Source of the DNA: Candidatus Roseilinea mizusawaensis | Lineage (GTDB): Bacteria; Chloroflexota; Anaerolineae; J036; Brachytrichaceae | DNA length: 64,000 bases | Direction: 5' to 3' | Assembly (NCBI GenBank): GCA_016841965.1 | Contig: JAEANN010000017.1 | Span: forward strand, 62,001 to 126,000 | In this document: positions 1 to 7,247 of the stretch, one piece after another | Position numbering within the stretch: position 1 is the stretch's first letter | Layout of the letters: every line of letters begins with the position of its first letter | Notes under the pieces: generated by a model | Database searches by the model: none | What the model saw: only the letters and a program-made list of their open reading frames with translations | What the model was told of the DNA's origin: nothing | Program-made: the position numbers and the translations under genes

Positions 1-1
1 C

Positions 2-100
2 GAAATCACTCTTCCCGCCTGGATGACCCGCACCGCCGGGGGCGATGTTGGTTTTCCTTGCCGTATTGCGCCTGTTGCTCGCTGCACGGTGAATCAGTAG
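2..100 (+). CDS. C-terminal end of an upstream gene (partial)
   Basis: An open frame enters from the left edge and ends at the TAG at 98-100. The last 32 codons use GC-rich codons like the neighbours and end in ...RCTVNQ. Two intrinsic terminators on the same strand follow within 20 bases, as expected after a real gene. No family can be recognised from so short a piece. Confidence 0.4.
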   Translation, partial: EITLPAWMTRTAGGDVGFPCRIAPVARCTVNQ

Positions 101-118
101 AAATTCCACGGACATAGC

Positions 119-166
119 GAAGGCCACGGGCGCAAGCGACGGCTCCCCGTGGCCTTCTTCTTTTTC
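119..166 (+). terminator. Intrinsic terminator 1 of a tandem pair
   Basis: A perfect 12-bp stem (119-130 with 146-157) around a 15-base loop is followed by TTCTTTTTC. It sits 19 bases after the stop codon at 100 and reads in the same direction. Confidence 0.85.
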
Positions 167-177
167 GGGACCCTTTC

Positions 178-227
178 AAGGCCACGGGTGTGTCAGCGGC
201 GTTGCCGCAACGCCCGTGGCCTTTTTT
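178..227 (+). terminator. Intrinsic terminator 2, same stem word
   Basis: An 11-bp stem (178-188 with 213-223), with a small inner GCGGC/GCCGC hairpin, runs into TTTTTTA. The stem word AAGGCCACGGG is the same as in the terminator just upstream, so the pair looks like a local duplication or converted copy. Confidence 0.85.
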
Positions 228-271
228 AGTTTTGCTTTTGTTGGAGAGTTTGCCGTGACCGTGAAGTCAAT

Positions 272-316
272 ATTCATCAGATTCGTCAAGTTCATCACGT
301 TCGCCTGGCTGGTTCC
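272..316. repeat. Degenerate 9-bp-period tract
   Basis: Five consecutive 9-mers follow a TTC(A/G)TCA-type pattern: attcatcag, attcgtcaa, gttcatcac, gttcgcctg, gctggttcc. They lie in the otherwise empty 228-498 gap before the first complete gene. Nothing else was recognised in that gap. Confidence 0.4.
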
Positions 317-498
317 AACCGGCCATCGCCGGCCTGCGGACAATGGCAAACGCGCTGAACACACCGGCACAGCGCGATCTGCGCGCCGGTCTGGTCGGCC
401 TGATCTGCCCGAAACGACCGAATTGCGCGATATCGGAAGTCTGGTGTTGTGAGGGCATTGCTGCCACCCGATCGACGCTTTGAGAAATGGAGAACAAT

Positions 499-1431
499 AT
501 GACTGCGACACCGCTGAGCGCCGTGGCACAAGGGAGATGTGAAGGGCCGGACGATCTGGTTGCCCTGTGCGACATGCTGTCGTCGGCGAGCGCCGAAGAC
601 CCGGCCGGCGTGTACTGGCATCCCGGCGACCTGATCTGGCGCTACTTTCTGCTCACGATAAATGAAGACCCTGAGCGATGTATGCGCGTCTGGCGCGCCG
701 GCAGCGACGTGCTTGGCTTTGCCTGGCACGATCCGCGCGATGGCTATGTGGATTGGCAGGCGCATCCCCGCGCGCGCCGGCTGGGCCTCGACACCGAAAT
801 GATCGATTGGGCGCTGATGCGCCACTCAGCCAGCCAGTCCGGCAAGCCCCCCGCCGAGCGCAGGCCTCCCTTCACCGGCTGTTGCGACACCGACACGCAC
901 CGGCAGGCCACCCTCGAACGGCATGGCTTTGCGCGCGACACCAACGTGTTTCATCATCTTGTCCGCTCCTTGAACGGCCATCTGCCCGAACCCAATCTGC
1001 CGGCCGGCTTTGTCTTGCGCAGCGTGGCCGGCGAACATGAGTATGTCAACCGCGCTGCCGCGCACCAATCGGCCTTTCACCCCTCCCGCGTCACCGCAGC
1101 GCACTATCTTCGATTGATGCGGCTGCCCGGCTATGACCGTGACATGGACGTGGTAGCTGTGGCGCCAGATGGCCGCATCGCCGCGTTTGCGCTGGGGTGG
1201 GTTGACCCGCGAACCGGCATTGGCGAGTTCGAGCCGGTCGGCACACACGCGGATTTTCGGCGCATGGGGTTGGGCCGGGCGGTGTTGATCGAAGGGCTGC
1301 GCCGCATGCAGGCGCGTAGCTGCCACACCGCCTTCGTCATGTGCGAGGGCCACAATGCCGGCGTCAATCAGTTTTACCAGTCTGCCGGCTTCACCCTGAT
1401 TCGCAGAGATTTCGACTATGTCCGCAGGTAG
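499..1431 (+). CDS. Tandem GNAT-fold N-acetyltransferase
   Basis: Predicted acetyl-CoA-dependent acyltransferase of 310 aa. The C-terminal half has the GNAT motif A pattern THADFRRMGLGRAV around residues 245-258, followed by the usual NQFYQSAGF segment. The N-terminal half looks like a second, degenerate GNAT fold in which I do not see a complete acetyl-CoA loop. I chose the ATG at 499 over the in-frame ATG at 487 because GGAG at 489-492 lies six bases before it. It is the first of three GNAT genes read in the same direction. The substrate is unknown. Confidence 0.85.
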   Translation: MTATPLSAVAQGRCEGPDDLVALCDMLSSASAEDPAGVYWHPGDLIWRYFLLTINEDPERCMRVWRAGSDVLGFAWHDPRDGYVDWQAHPRARRLGLDTEMIDWALMRHSASQSGKPPAERRPPFTGCCDTDTHRQATLERHGFARDTNVFHHLVRSLNGHLPEPNLPAGFVLRSVAGEHEYVNRAAAHQSAFHPSRVTAAHYLRLMRLPGYDRDMDVVAVAPDGRIAAFALGWVDPRTGIGEFEPVGTHADFRRMGLGRAVLIEGLRRMQARSCHTAFVMCEGHNAGVNQFYQSAGFTLIRRDFDYVRR

Positions 1432-1531
1432 AGCGTATTTCGTGTTGCGTATCTCGTTTCGTATGGCGTACTGCGTATGGCGTGTGAGCAGTCTCACGCA
1501 ACATGCAACACGTGATACGCAACACACCCAC
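1432..1531. repeat. Palindromic 7-bp-period intergenic tract
   Basis: From 1441 the DNA reads as 7-mers (cgtgttg, cgtatct, cgtttcg, tatggcg, tactgcg, tatggcg) and then turns into the complementary words (cgcaaca, tgcaaca, cgtgata, cgcaaca). The arms 1441-1455 and 1511-1526 are inverted repeats with a central GTGTGAG/CTCACGC hairpin, so the transcript could fold into one long hairpin. It begins directly after the preceding stop codon. Confidence 0.75.
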
Positions 1532-1543
1532 GGAGCATTCAAC

Positions 1544-1750
1544 ATGTCTATTGTGACAGCCCAGATCGAAGCGCAGATTCAGCATGCCGAAAAAACGCTG
1601 GAGATGTTGACACGCGACCTGGAAATGGCCGGGTGCAACGGCGCGTTCGACAAGATTCAGCGATTGAGTGCCGAGTATGCCGCGCACCAGGGCAAGCTCG
1701 AGACGCTGTTGGCAGAGTGGGAAAGGGTGGCAGCGAATGGCAGTGACTGA
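1544..1750 (+). CDS. Small coiled-coil protein, ABC-F C-terminal-domain-like
   Basis: A 68-aa protein, almost entirely helical heptads rich in Leu, Glu, Gln and Ala (for example QHAEKTLEMLTRDLE near the start). The layout of two antiparallel helices with a short turn at ...GCNGAFDK... resembles the C-terminal coiled-coil domain of Uup-type ABC-F ATPases, here without an ATPase. The ATG at 1544 has GGAG eight bases upstream, and the longer reading from 1418 would only translate the repeat tract. Function unknown; it may bind RNA or a protein partner. Confidence 0.6.
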   Translation: MSIVTAQIEAQIQHAEKTLEMLTRDLEMAGCNGAFDKIQRLSAEYAAHQGKLETLLAEWERVAANGSD

Positions 1751-1789
1751 ACACAGGGCCGGTCATGCCGGCCGGGGAGCGTGCGTGCA

Positions 1790-2539
1790 ATGTTGAAGCA
1801 ATATAGCTATGCCGAGAGGCCCGACCTGATCAAACAAGTGCGTGACATGATCCGCAGGTCGTGGCCAAAGTTCATGCTGCAGGACCCCATCGCCGACCGG
1901 CTGTGGGAGCGCATGGAAGACGAGTTCGCCAATTTTCAATTTACTCTGAGCGATGACAACGACCGGGTAGTGGCGATGGGCAATTGTATGCCGTTTGTCT
2001 GGGATGGCACGCCGGAGGGGTTGCCGGCGCAGGGCTGGGATGGCGTTTTCCAGCAGTGCTTCCGCGACAAGGATGAAGGCCGCCCGCCGAACACGTTGTC
2101 GGCCTTGCAGGCTGTGGTTGCGCCGGACCAGCAGGGCAAAGGGTTGAGCCGGCTGGTCATCGAAGCGATGAAGCAGATTGCCCGGCAACATGGGTTGACG
2201 CGCTTTGTGGCGCCGGTGCGCCCCAGCCTGAAAAGCGCCTACCCGCTGACGTCCATCGACCGCTATGTGTGTTGGGTGTGCGCAGATGGGGCGCCGTTCG
2301 ATCCCTGGATGCGTGTGCATTGGCGGATGGGCGCGCGCGTCATCCGCATCGCCCCGGACTCGATGACGATCACGGGGCGCGTCGCGGATTGGGAGCGGTG
2401 GACCGGCATGCGCTTCCCGGAAACCGGCCCCTATATCGTGCCCGGCGCGCTCGTGCCGGTGCATATCGACACTGAGCAGGACGAAGGGTGTTACGTGGAG
2501 CCGAATGTGTGGATGCAACATCCGCCGGTGAGCGAGTGA
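1790..2539 (+). CDS. GNAT-family N-acetyltransferase
   Basis: A 249-aa predicted acetyltransferase. The acetyl-CoA-binding segment is visible as VVAPDQQGKGLSRLVIEAMK around residues 112-131, with the Q/RxxGxG-type signature slightly relaxed to QQGKGL. I take the ATG at 1790 as the start because GGGGAG lies about ten bases upstream; the in-frame GTG at 1781 would be too close to it. It is the middle member of a three-GNAT cluster, and its last codons run into an 8-bp-period repeat. Substrate unknown. Confidence 0.85.
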   Translation: MLKQYSYAERPDLIKQVRDMIRRSWPKFMLQDPIADRLWERMEDEFANFQFTLSDDNDRVVAMGNCMPFVWDGTPEGLPAQGWDGVFQQCFRDKDEGRPPNTLSALQAVVAPDQQGKGLSRLVIEAMKQIARQHGLTRFVAPVRPSLKSAYPLTSIDRYVCWVCADGAPFDPWMRVHWRMGARVIRIAPDSMTITGRVADWERWTGMRFPETGPYIVPGALVPVHIDTEQDEGCYVEPNVWMQHPPVSE

Positions 2540-2583
2540 TCGGGTGATCGATTGAGTGATTGGGTCATTCAGTGAATGACCAA
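2528..2583. repeat. 8-bp-period tract at a gene end
   Basis: Seven 8-mers (gtgagcga, gtgatcgg, gtgatcga, ttgagtga, ttgggtca, ttcagtga, atgaccaa) run without phase loss from the last codons of the GNAT gene, through its TGA, to just before the next gene. Confidence 0.6.
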
Positions 2584-2598
2584 AGGACACAATAAACT

Positions 2599-3609
2599 AT
2601 GGAAACGCTGACTGCAAGTTGCGTGGACGCGATCGAGACGCCGGCTGTGGAGGGTTTGATCTTCCGGCCCTTCCGCCGCGACACAGATTACCCCTCCTAT
2701 GTCGAAATGTTGAACGCGGCCTATCTGGAGGACAAAATCGACGCAGTGGAAACCGTCGAGGGGCTGAAGCACGAAGACGACCACCTGACCCACTGCGACC
2801 TGAACACGGATGCTCTCGTTGCCGCCATCGGCGGCAAGGTGGTCGGTCAGGCGCGCGTGTCGTGGTGGGTCAACGATGTGGGCGAGCGCCTGTATGGCAT
2901 TTCGGGCAACGTGCACCCGGCCTGGCGCGGCAAAGGCATTGGCTGTGCGTTGTTGCGCTGGCAGGAACAGCGCGCGCGCGACATCGCAGCCGGCCATCCA
3001 AACGATGGGCCACGCGCGCTGCAAGCCTGGACAATGGATAGCGCCTTATCGCGCGCGCGCCTGCTCAAACGCGCCGGTTACCAGCCAGTGCGCTATGGCT
3101 TCATCATGGCCCGCTCGCTCGAAGAGCCGATTCCCGATCTGCCGTTGCCGGCCGGCCTGGAGGTACGCCCCGTGCAGCCCGCGCACATGCGCGCCATCTG
3201 GGAGGCGCTGGATGAGGCGTTCCGCGATCATTGGGGGCATCGCCCCGGCACAGAAGAGGACTACCGGCGCTTCATCGGCTGGCCCGATCAGACGCCGCAG
3301 TTGTGGCAGGTGGCATGGGCCGGCGATCAGGTGGCCGGCATGGTGCTCAACACCATCTTCGAGCGCGAGAACATCGCCCTGAACCAAAAGCGTGGCTGGA
3401 CCGACCCGATCTGTGTGCGCCGGCCCTGGCGCAAGCAGGGATTGGCCCGCGCCCTCATCCTGCGCAGCCTGCGCCTGCTCGAGCAACAGGGGATGCTCGA
3501 GGCTTGTCTGGGTGTGGATACCCACAATCCGAATGGCGCGTTGCGCCTGTACGAATCCTGCGGCTACCGGCAGATCAATAGCAGCACGACATATCGCAAG
3601 CCGCTCTGA
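2599..3609 (+). CDS. Two-domain GNAT acetyltransferase
   Basis: A 336-aa protein with two recognisable GNAT domains. The first has GNVHPAWRGKGIGCALL near residues 98-114; the second has VRRPWRKQGLARALI near 272-286 followed by NPNGALRLYESCGY. Such tandem GNATs include mycothiol synthase-like enzymes, but nothing here ties it to mycothiol. The AAAGGA at 2582-2587 is a weak ribosome site for the ATG at 2599. It probably belongs with the two preceding GNAT genes; the ABC transporter gene follows after a repeat tract. Confidence 0.85.
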   Translation: METLTASCVDAIETPAVEGLIFRPFRRDTDYPSYVEMLNAAYLEDKIDAVETVEGLKHEDDHLTHCDLNTDALVAAIGGKVVGQARVSWWVNDVGERLYGISGNVHPAWRGKGIGCALLRWQEQRARDIAAGHPNDGPRALQAWTMDSALSRARLLKRAGYQPVRYGFIMARSLEEPIPDLPLPAGLEVRPVQPAHMRAIWEALDEAFRDHWGHRPGTEEDYRRFIGWPDQTPQLWQVAWAGDQVAGMVLNTIFERENIALNQKRGWTDPICVRRPWRKQGLARALILRSLRLLEQQGMLEACLGVDTHNPNGALRLYESCGYRQINSSTTYRKPL

Positions 3610-3620
3610 ACTGTGTCTAT

Positions 3621-3690
3621 CCTGTTGCGTGTTCCGTGTGGTGGATTGGGGGCTTCACGGAATACGCTCTATGCAATACGCCTGGCATGA
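3621..3690. repeat. Palindromic 7-bp-period tract
   Basis: The words tgttgcg, tgttccg, tgtggtg and, further on, cggaata, cgctcta, tgcaata keep a 7-base phase. Arms 3627-3638 and 3656-3667 form a near-perfect 12-bp inverted repeat (one mismatch). It uses the same words as the tracts at 1432 and 48001. Confidence 0.65.
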
Positions 3691-3696
3691 GGCCCT

Positions 3697-5592
3697 ATGG
3701 CAGCAGTTTACGAAGAGTTTGAAGAAGAACTGGACGAGGCCGCGGAGAAACCGTTTAACTACGGCTATTTCAAGCGGTTGATGAAATATGTCAGGCCATA
3801 CGCGCGCGCGCTGATCGTGGTGGGCCTGTTCGTCGTGGTCGGCACCGTCGCCAACCTGCTCGAGCCATATCTGATCGGCCTGATCGTCGACCATGGCGTG
3901 ATGAACAGGGATCTGGCGCTGGTGTTTGAACTGGTCGGGGTGCTGATCGTGTTTCGCTTTCTGGCCTGGGGCGCCGGCTACCTGCGCGTGTTTGCCATCG
4001 GCAGGATCGGCCAGAGCGTGCTCTACGACCTGCGCGCCGAATTGTTCAGCCATATCCAGAAGCTATCGCTGCGGTTCTACGACAACCGGCCGGTCGGCAA
4101 GATCATGTCGCGCATCACCAGCGATGTTGGATCGATCAACGAGCTGCTGAACGGCGGCGTGGCGACGATCATCGTGGAAGGGTTGAGCCTAGCCGGCATC
4201 GTCATCATCATGCTGCTGATCGACTGGCGCATGGCGCTGATCTCATTCTGCATCACGCCGTCGTTTTACTTGCTGTTCGGCAAGCTGCAAAGGCGCATCG
4301 AAGGGGCCTGGACGAATGTGCGCAAGAGCGCCAGCAACATGAACGCTAATCTGAACGAAAGTGTGAACGGTATTCGCGTCACACAGGCGTTCGGGCGCGA
4401 AGAGCGCAACATCCAACGCTTCGAGCGGGTCAACCAGGTCAACCGCAACGCGAATGTGCGCGCGGTCAAGCTCGACAACCTGATCTGGCCGGCGGTCGAG
4501 CTGGTCGGCATCGTCGGCGTGTCGTTGTTGTTGTGGTTCGGCGCCAGTCAGGTGATTGCCGGCACGATGACGCTGGGCGTGGTGCTGGCCTTTACCAACT
4601 ACATCTGGCGCTTCTGGGGGCCGGTCAGCGCCTTGAGCAAGGTCTACTCGCAGGTGTTGAGCGCCATGGCATCCGCCGAGCGCATCTTCGAGTTTCTCGA
4701 CACCGAGCCGGAAATTCAAGACCGGCCCGGCGCATACCCCATGCCGCCGATCCAGGGCGAGGTGCGCTTCGAGGGTGTGCAGTTCAAGTATGATCCGGAC
4801 AGCAGACCGGCCCTGCGCGGCGTTGATCTGCATGTCACACCCGGCCAGACCGTTGCCATCGTTGGGCCAACCGGCGCCGGCAAGACCACCATCATCAACC
4901 TTGTCATGCGCTTCTATGACCCCACCCAGGGCCGCGTGTTGATCGATGGCCATGACCTGCGCGACGTGCAACTGGCCACCCTGCGCAGCCAGATATCGTT
5001 GGTCTTGCAAGACCCGTTCATCTTCAGCGGCAGCATCGGCGACAACATCCGCTATGGCCGGCTGGACGCGACACAAGAGGAGATCGAAGCCGCTGCCAAA
5101 GCCGTGCATCTCGACGAGTTCATCAACAAGCTGCCGGACAAGTACGATCACGAAGTCGGTGAGCGCGGTTCGCGCCTGTCGCTCGGCCAGCGCCAACTGG
5201 TGTCGTTCGCCCGCGCGCTGCTGGCCGACCCGCGCATCCTGATTCTGGATGAGGCCACCTCGTCGGTGGACACGCAAACCGAGCGCATGATCCAGCAGGC
5301 ATTGGAAGTGCTGTTGAAAGGGCGCACGGCGTTTGTCATCGCCCACCGGCTCAGCACGGTGCGCAACGCCGACGTGATCCTGGTGATGCAGGAAGGACGC
5401 ATTGCCGAGCAGGGATCGCACGATGCATTGATGGCGCAGCGCGGGTTGTACTACAGCCTGGTGACAGCTCACGATCGCGCGCATGATCGCGTGCATGATC
5501 GCGCGCATGATCGCGTGCACGGTCGCGCGGATGATAGCCCCCATCAGCCGGCGCATGAGCCCGCCACTGCGTTGAGCGCCGCTGATGCCTGA
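3697..5592 (+). CDS. ABC half-transporter (fused permease and ATPase)
   Basis: A 631-aa type I exporter half-molecule of the MsbA/BmrA/MdlB kind that would act as a homo- or heterodimer in the membrane. Residues about 30-320 hold six hydrophobic segments. The ATPase has Walker A GPTGAGKTT near 389-397, signature LSLGQRQ near 494, Walker B ILILDEATS near 514, and a following H-loop IAHRLS. GAGG lies just before the ATG. The last 40 residues are odd: a tetrapeptide expansion of (A/V)HDR units that no family member needs. Substrate unknown; the three upstream GNAT genes suggest, but do not show, a shared detoxification role. Confidence 0.93.
   Translation: MAAVYEEFEEELDEAAEKPFNYGYFKRLMKYVRPYARALIVVGLFVVVGTVANLLEPYLIGLIVDHGVMNRDLALVFELVGVLIVFRFLAWGAGYLRVFAIGRIGQSVLYDLRAELFSHIQKLSLRFYDNRPVGKIMSRITSDVGSINELLNGGVATIIVEGLSLAGIVIIMLLIDWRMALISFCITPSFYLLFGKLQRRIEGAWTNVRKSASNMNANLNESVNGIRVTQAFGREERNIQRFERVNQVNRNANVRAVKLDNLIWPAVELVGIVGVSLLLWFGASQVIAGTMTLGVVLAFTNYIWRFWGPVSALSKVYSQVLSAMASAERIFEFLDTEPEIQDRPGAYPMPPIQGEVRFEGVQFKYDPDSRPALRGVDLHVTPGQTVAIVGPTGAGKTTIINLVMRFYDPTQGRVLIDGHDLRDVQLATLRSQISLVLQDPFIFSGSIGDNIRYGRLDATQEEIEAAAKAVHLDEFINKLPDKYDHEVGERGSRLSLGQRQLVSFARALLADPRILILDEATSSVDTQTERMIQQALEVLLKGRTAFVIAHRLSTVRNADVILVMQEGRIAEQGSHDALMAQRGLYYSLVTAHDRAHDRVHDRAHDRVHGRADDSPHQPAHEPATALSAADA
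5467..5538 (+). repeat. 12-bp coding repeat in the ABC transporter tail
   Basis: Six 12-bp units of the form G(C/T)GCATGATCGC encode AHDR, AHDR, VHDR, AHDR, VHGR, ADDS at the C-terminus. The units are palindromic around GATCGCGC and look like a recent in-frame tandem expansion. Confidence 0.8.
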
Positions 5593-5603
5593 GCTTGTCG
5601 AAG
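5588..5603 (+). repeat. Dispersed CCTGAGCTTGTCGAAG repeat, copy 1
   Basis: The 16-mer overlaps the end of the ABC transporter gene, and its TGA is the stop codon. The first 15 bases recur at 33668-33682, again providing the stop codon of the gene before it. Confidence 0.6.
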
Positions 5604-5661
5604 CCACCGCAGCCTCAACTGCTGCGCTTTGCCCTACAATGCGCAGCGAGGCAGGCAAAGC

Positions 5662-5875
5662 ATGACAGACACACGCGTCGCGATGGCGATTGCCGCGCAC
5701 CCCGATGACATCGAGTTCATGATAGCCGGTACGTTGCTATTGTTGAAGCTGGCCGCCTACGACATCCACATGGGGCTTTGCGGCAGAGGGCGCCGACACA
5801 CTGGCGCAGGCGCTAGGCGCGCACGTTGCTGGATCGACCCGGCTTACGAAAAATCGCTGGCTCAATACCCAGTAG
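5662..5875 (+). pseudogene. PIG-L/LmbE deacetylase remnant
   Basis: The ATG at 5662 opens a frame with the family's zinc-binding start AIAAHPDDIEFM, followed by a hydrophobic helix. After about 37 codons it changes frame: from about 5770 the neighbouring frame continues with WGFAAEGADTLAQALGAHV and stops at 5873-5875. Intact PIG-L proteins are about 220-270 aa, so most of the middle is missing. A TACAAT box at 5635-5640 could be its old promoter. It precedes a Gfo/Idh/MocA oxidoreductase, a common partner of PIG-L genes. Confidence 0.7.
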
Positions 5876-5897
5876 TATTGGGGCGCAGGAGAATCGA

Positions 5898-7172
5898 ATG
5901 TCACATCCAATCGAAGCCCTCATGATCGGCGCCGGCGGTCGCGGCATGTATGCCTATGGCCCCTACGCGCTGGCGCACCCCGACGAAATTCGCATGGTTG
6001 CTGTGGCCGAGCCGGACGATGCGCGCCGCGCGCGGTTCGCCCAACTGCACGGCATCCCGCCTGAGCGTCAGTTTAAAACCTGGCAGGACGCACTGGCCCG
6101 CCCACAACTGGCGCAGGCGGCGCTGAACTGCACCCAGGATCAGATGCACGCCCATTCGACGGTTGCGCTGCTCGAGGCCGGCTACGATGTGTTGCTCGAA
6201 AAGCCGATGGCAACCACGCTGACCGATTGTGTGCGCCTGGTCCGTGCTGCCGAAGCGCACAACCGCATACTTCAGATCTGCCACGTTCTGCGCTTCACCG
6301 CGTTTTTTTCGGCTCTGTACGACATCGTCAACTCTGGCCGGCTCGGTCGCGTCGTCACGGTCGATCACCGCGAGAATGTCTCGTACTGGCACATGTCGCA
6401 CAGCTTCGTGCGCGGCCACTGGCGCAATGAGGGCCTGTCTAGCCCAATGATCCTGGCCAAGTGTTGCCACGACCTGGACATTCTGTTCTGGACGATCGGC
6501 CGGCCGGCCCGGCGTCTCAGTTCCTTCGGCGCGTTGACGCACTATCGCGCAGAGAACGCGCCGGCCGGCGCCCCCTTGCGCTGTACCGATGGCTGCCCGG
6601 TCGAGCAGGAATGCCCGTGGTACGCGCCGCTGTTGTATGGCGCTGTCGAGGGCCTCCCCCCGCGCTCGGAATGGATTGCCCGCGCGTTGGGTGGCGGCGA
6701 CACGGCCCAGTCGCGCTGGGAGGCGCTGAAAACCAGCCCATATGGCCGGTGCGTCTATCACTGCGACAACGACGTGGTCGATCATCAGGTCATCCTGATG
6801 GACTTTCCTGGCGATGTGACGGTGACGTTCACCATGCACGGCCACTCGGACACCGAGGGGCGCACGATGCGCTGGGACGGCACGCGCGCCACGTTGTACG
6901 GCGACTTCTCCGACGGCCGGCCGCACGAGTTGCGCATCCACGAGCACGGCGGCGCTGTCGAGGTCATTCGACCCGAGGCCGGCGCCAGCGGGCACGGCGG
7001 CGGCGATGACGGCCTGATGCGCACCTTCGTTCGCACCCTGCGCGGCGAGCCGGCCGATCATCAGACCACCGCCCGCGCATCGCTGGAAAGCCACCTGATG
7101 GCCTTTGCCGCCGAGCAGTCGCGGCGCAGTGGGCAGACAGTGGATATGGACGCCTTTCGTCGCTTGACCTGA
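5898..7172 (+). CDS. Gfo/Idh/MocA-family NAD(P)-dependent oxidoreductase
   Basis: A 424-aa predicted sugar or cyclitol dehydrogenase. It has the N-terminal Rossmann fold (MIGAGGRGMYAY near residue 8), the family lysine motif in LLEKPMA near 97-103, and a C-terminal substrate domain with KCCHDLDILFW, whose His-Asp pair matches the usual catalytic histidine region. The ATG at 5898 has AGGAG six bases before it; the longer frame from 5826 has no support. A Cys-rich stretch near residues 218-231 (CTDGCPVEQEC) is unusual and could hold a metal. The natural substrate is unknown. Confidence 0.9.
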   Translation: MSHPIEALMIGAGGRGMYAYGPYALAHPDEIRMVAVAEPDDARRARFAQLHGIPPERQFKTWQDALARPQLAQAALNCTQDQMHAHSTVALLEAGYDVLLEKPMATTLTDCVRLVRAAEAHNRILQICHVLRFTAFFSALYDIVNSGRLGRVVTVDHRENVSYWHMSHSFVRGHWRNEGLSSPMILAKCCHDLDILFWTIGRPARRLSSFGALTHYRAENAPAGAPLRCTDGCPVEQECPWYAPLLYGAVEGLPPRSEWIARALGGGDTAQSRWEALKTSPYGRCVYHCDNDVVDHQVILMDFPGDVTVTFTMHGHSDTEGRTMRWDGTRATLYGDFSDGRPHELRIHEHGGAVEVIRPEAGASGHGGGDDGLMRTFVRTLRGEPADHQTTARASLESHLMAFAAEQSRRSGQTVDMDAFRRLT

Positions 7173-7234
7173 TCCGGCTGGCCTGTAGCACGAGCATGTA
7201 GGAGCAAGCCGCCGGGCTTGCCCTACAGCCCTGC

Positions 7235-7240
7235 TATAGT
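7235..7240 (+). promoter_or_regulatory. -10 box of a leaderless gene
   Basis: TATAGT ends seven bases before the GTG at 7248, so transcription would begin at or next to the start codon. No ribosome-binding site is present in between. Confidence 0.55.
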
Positions 7241-7247
7241 TGCCCCC

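Noticed and set aside
4243-5700. A 485-codon minus-strand frame
   Set aside because: Shadow of the ABC transporter gene; low-complexity composition and no motif.
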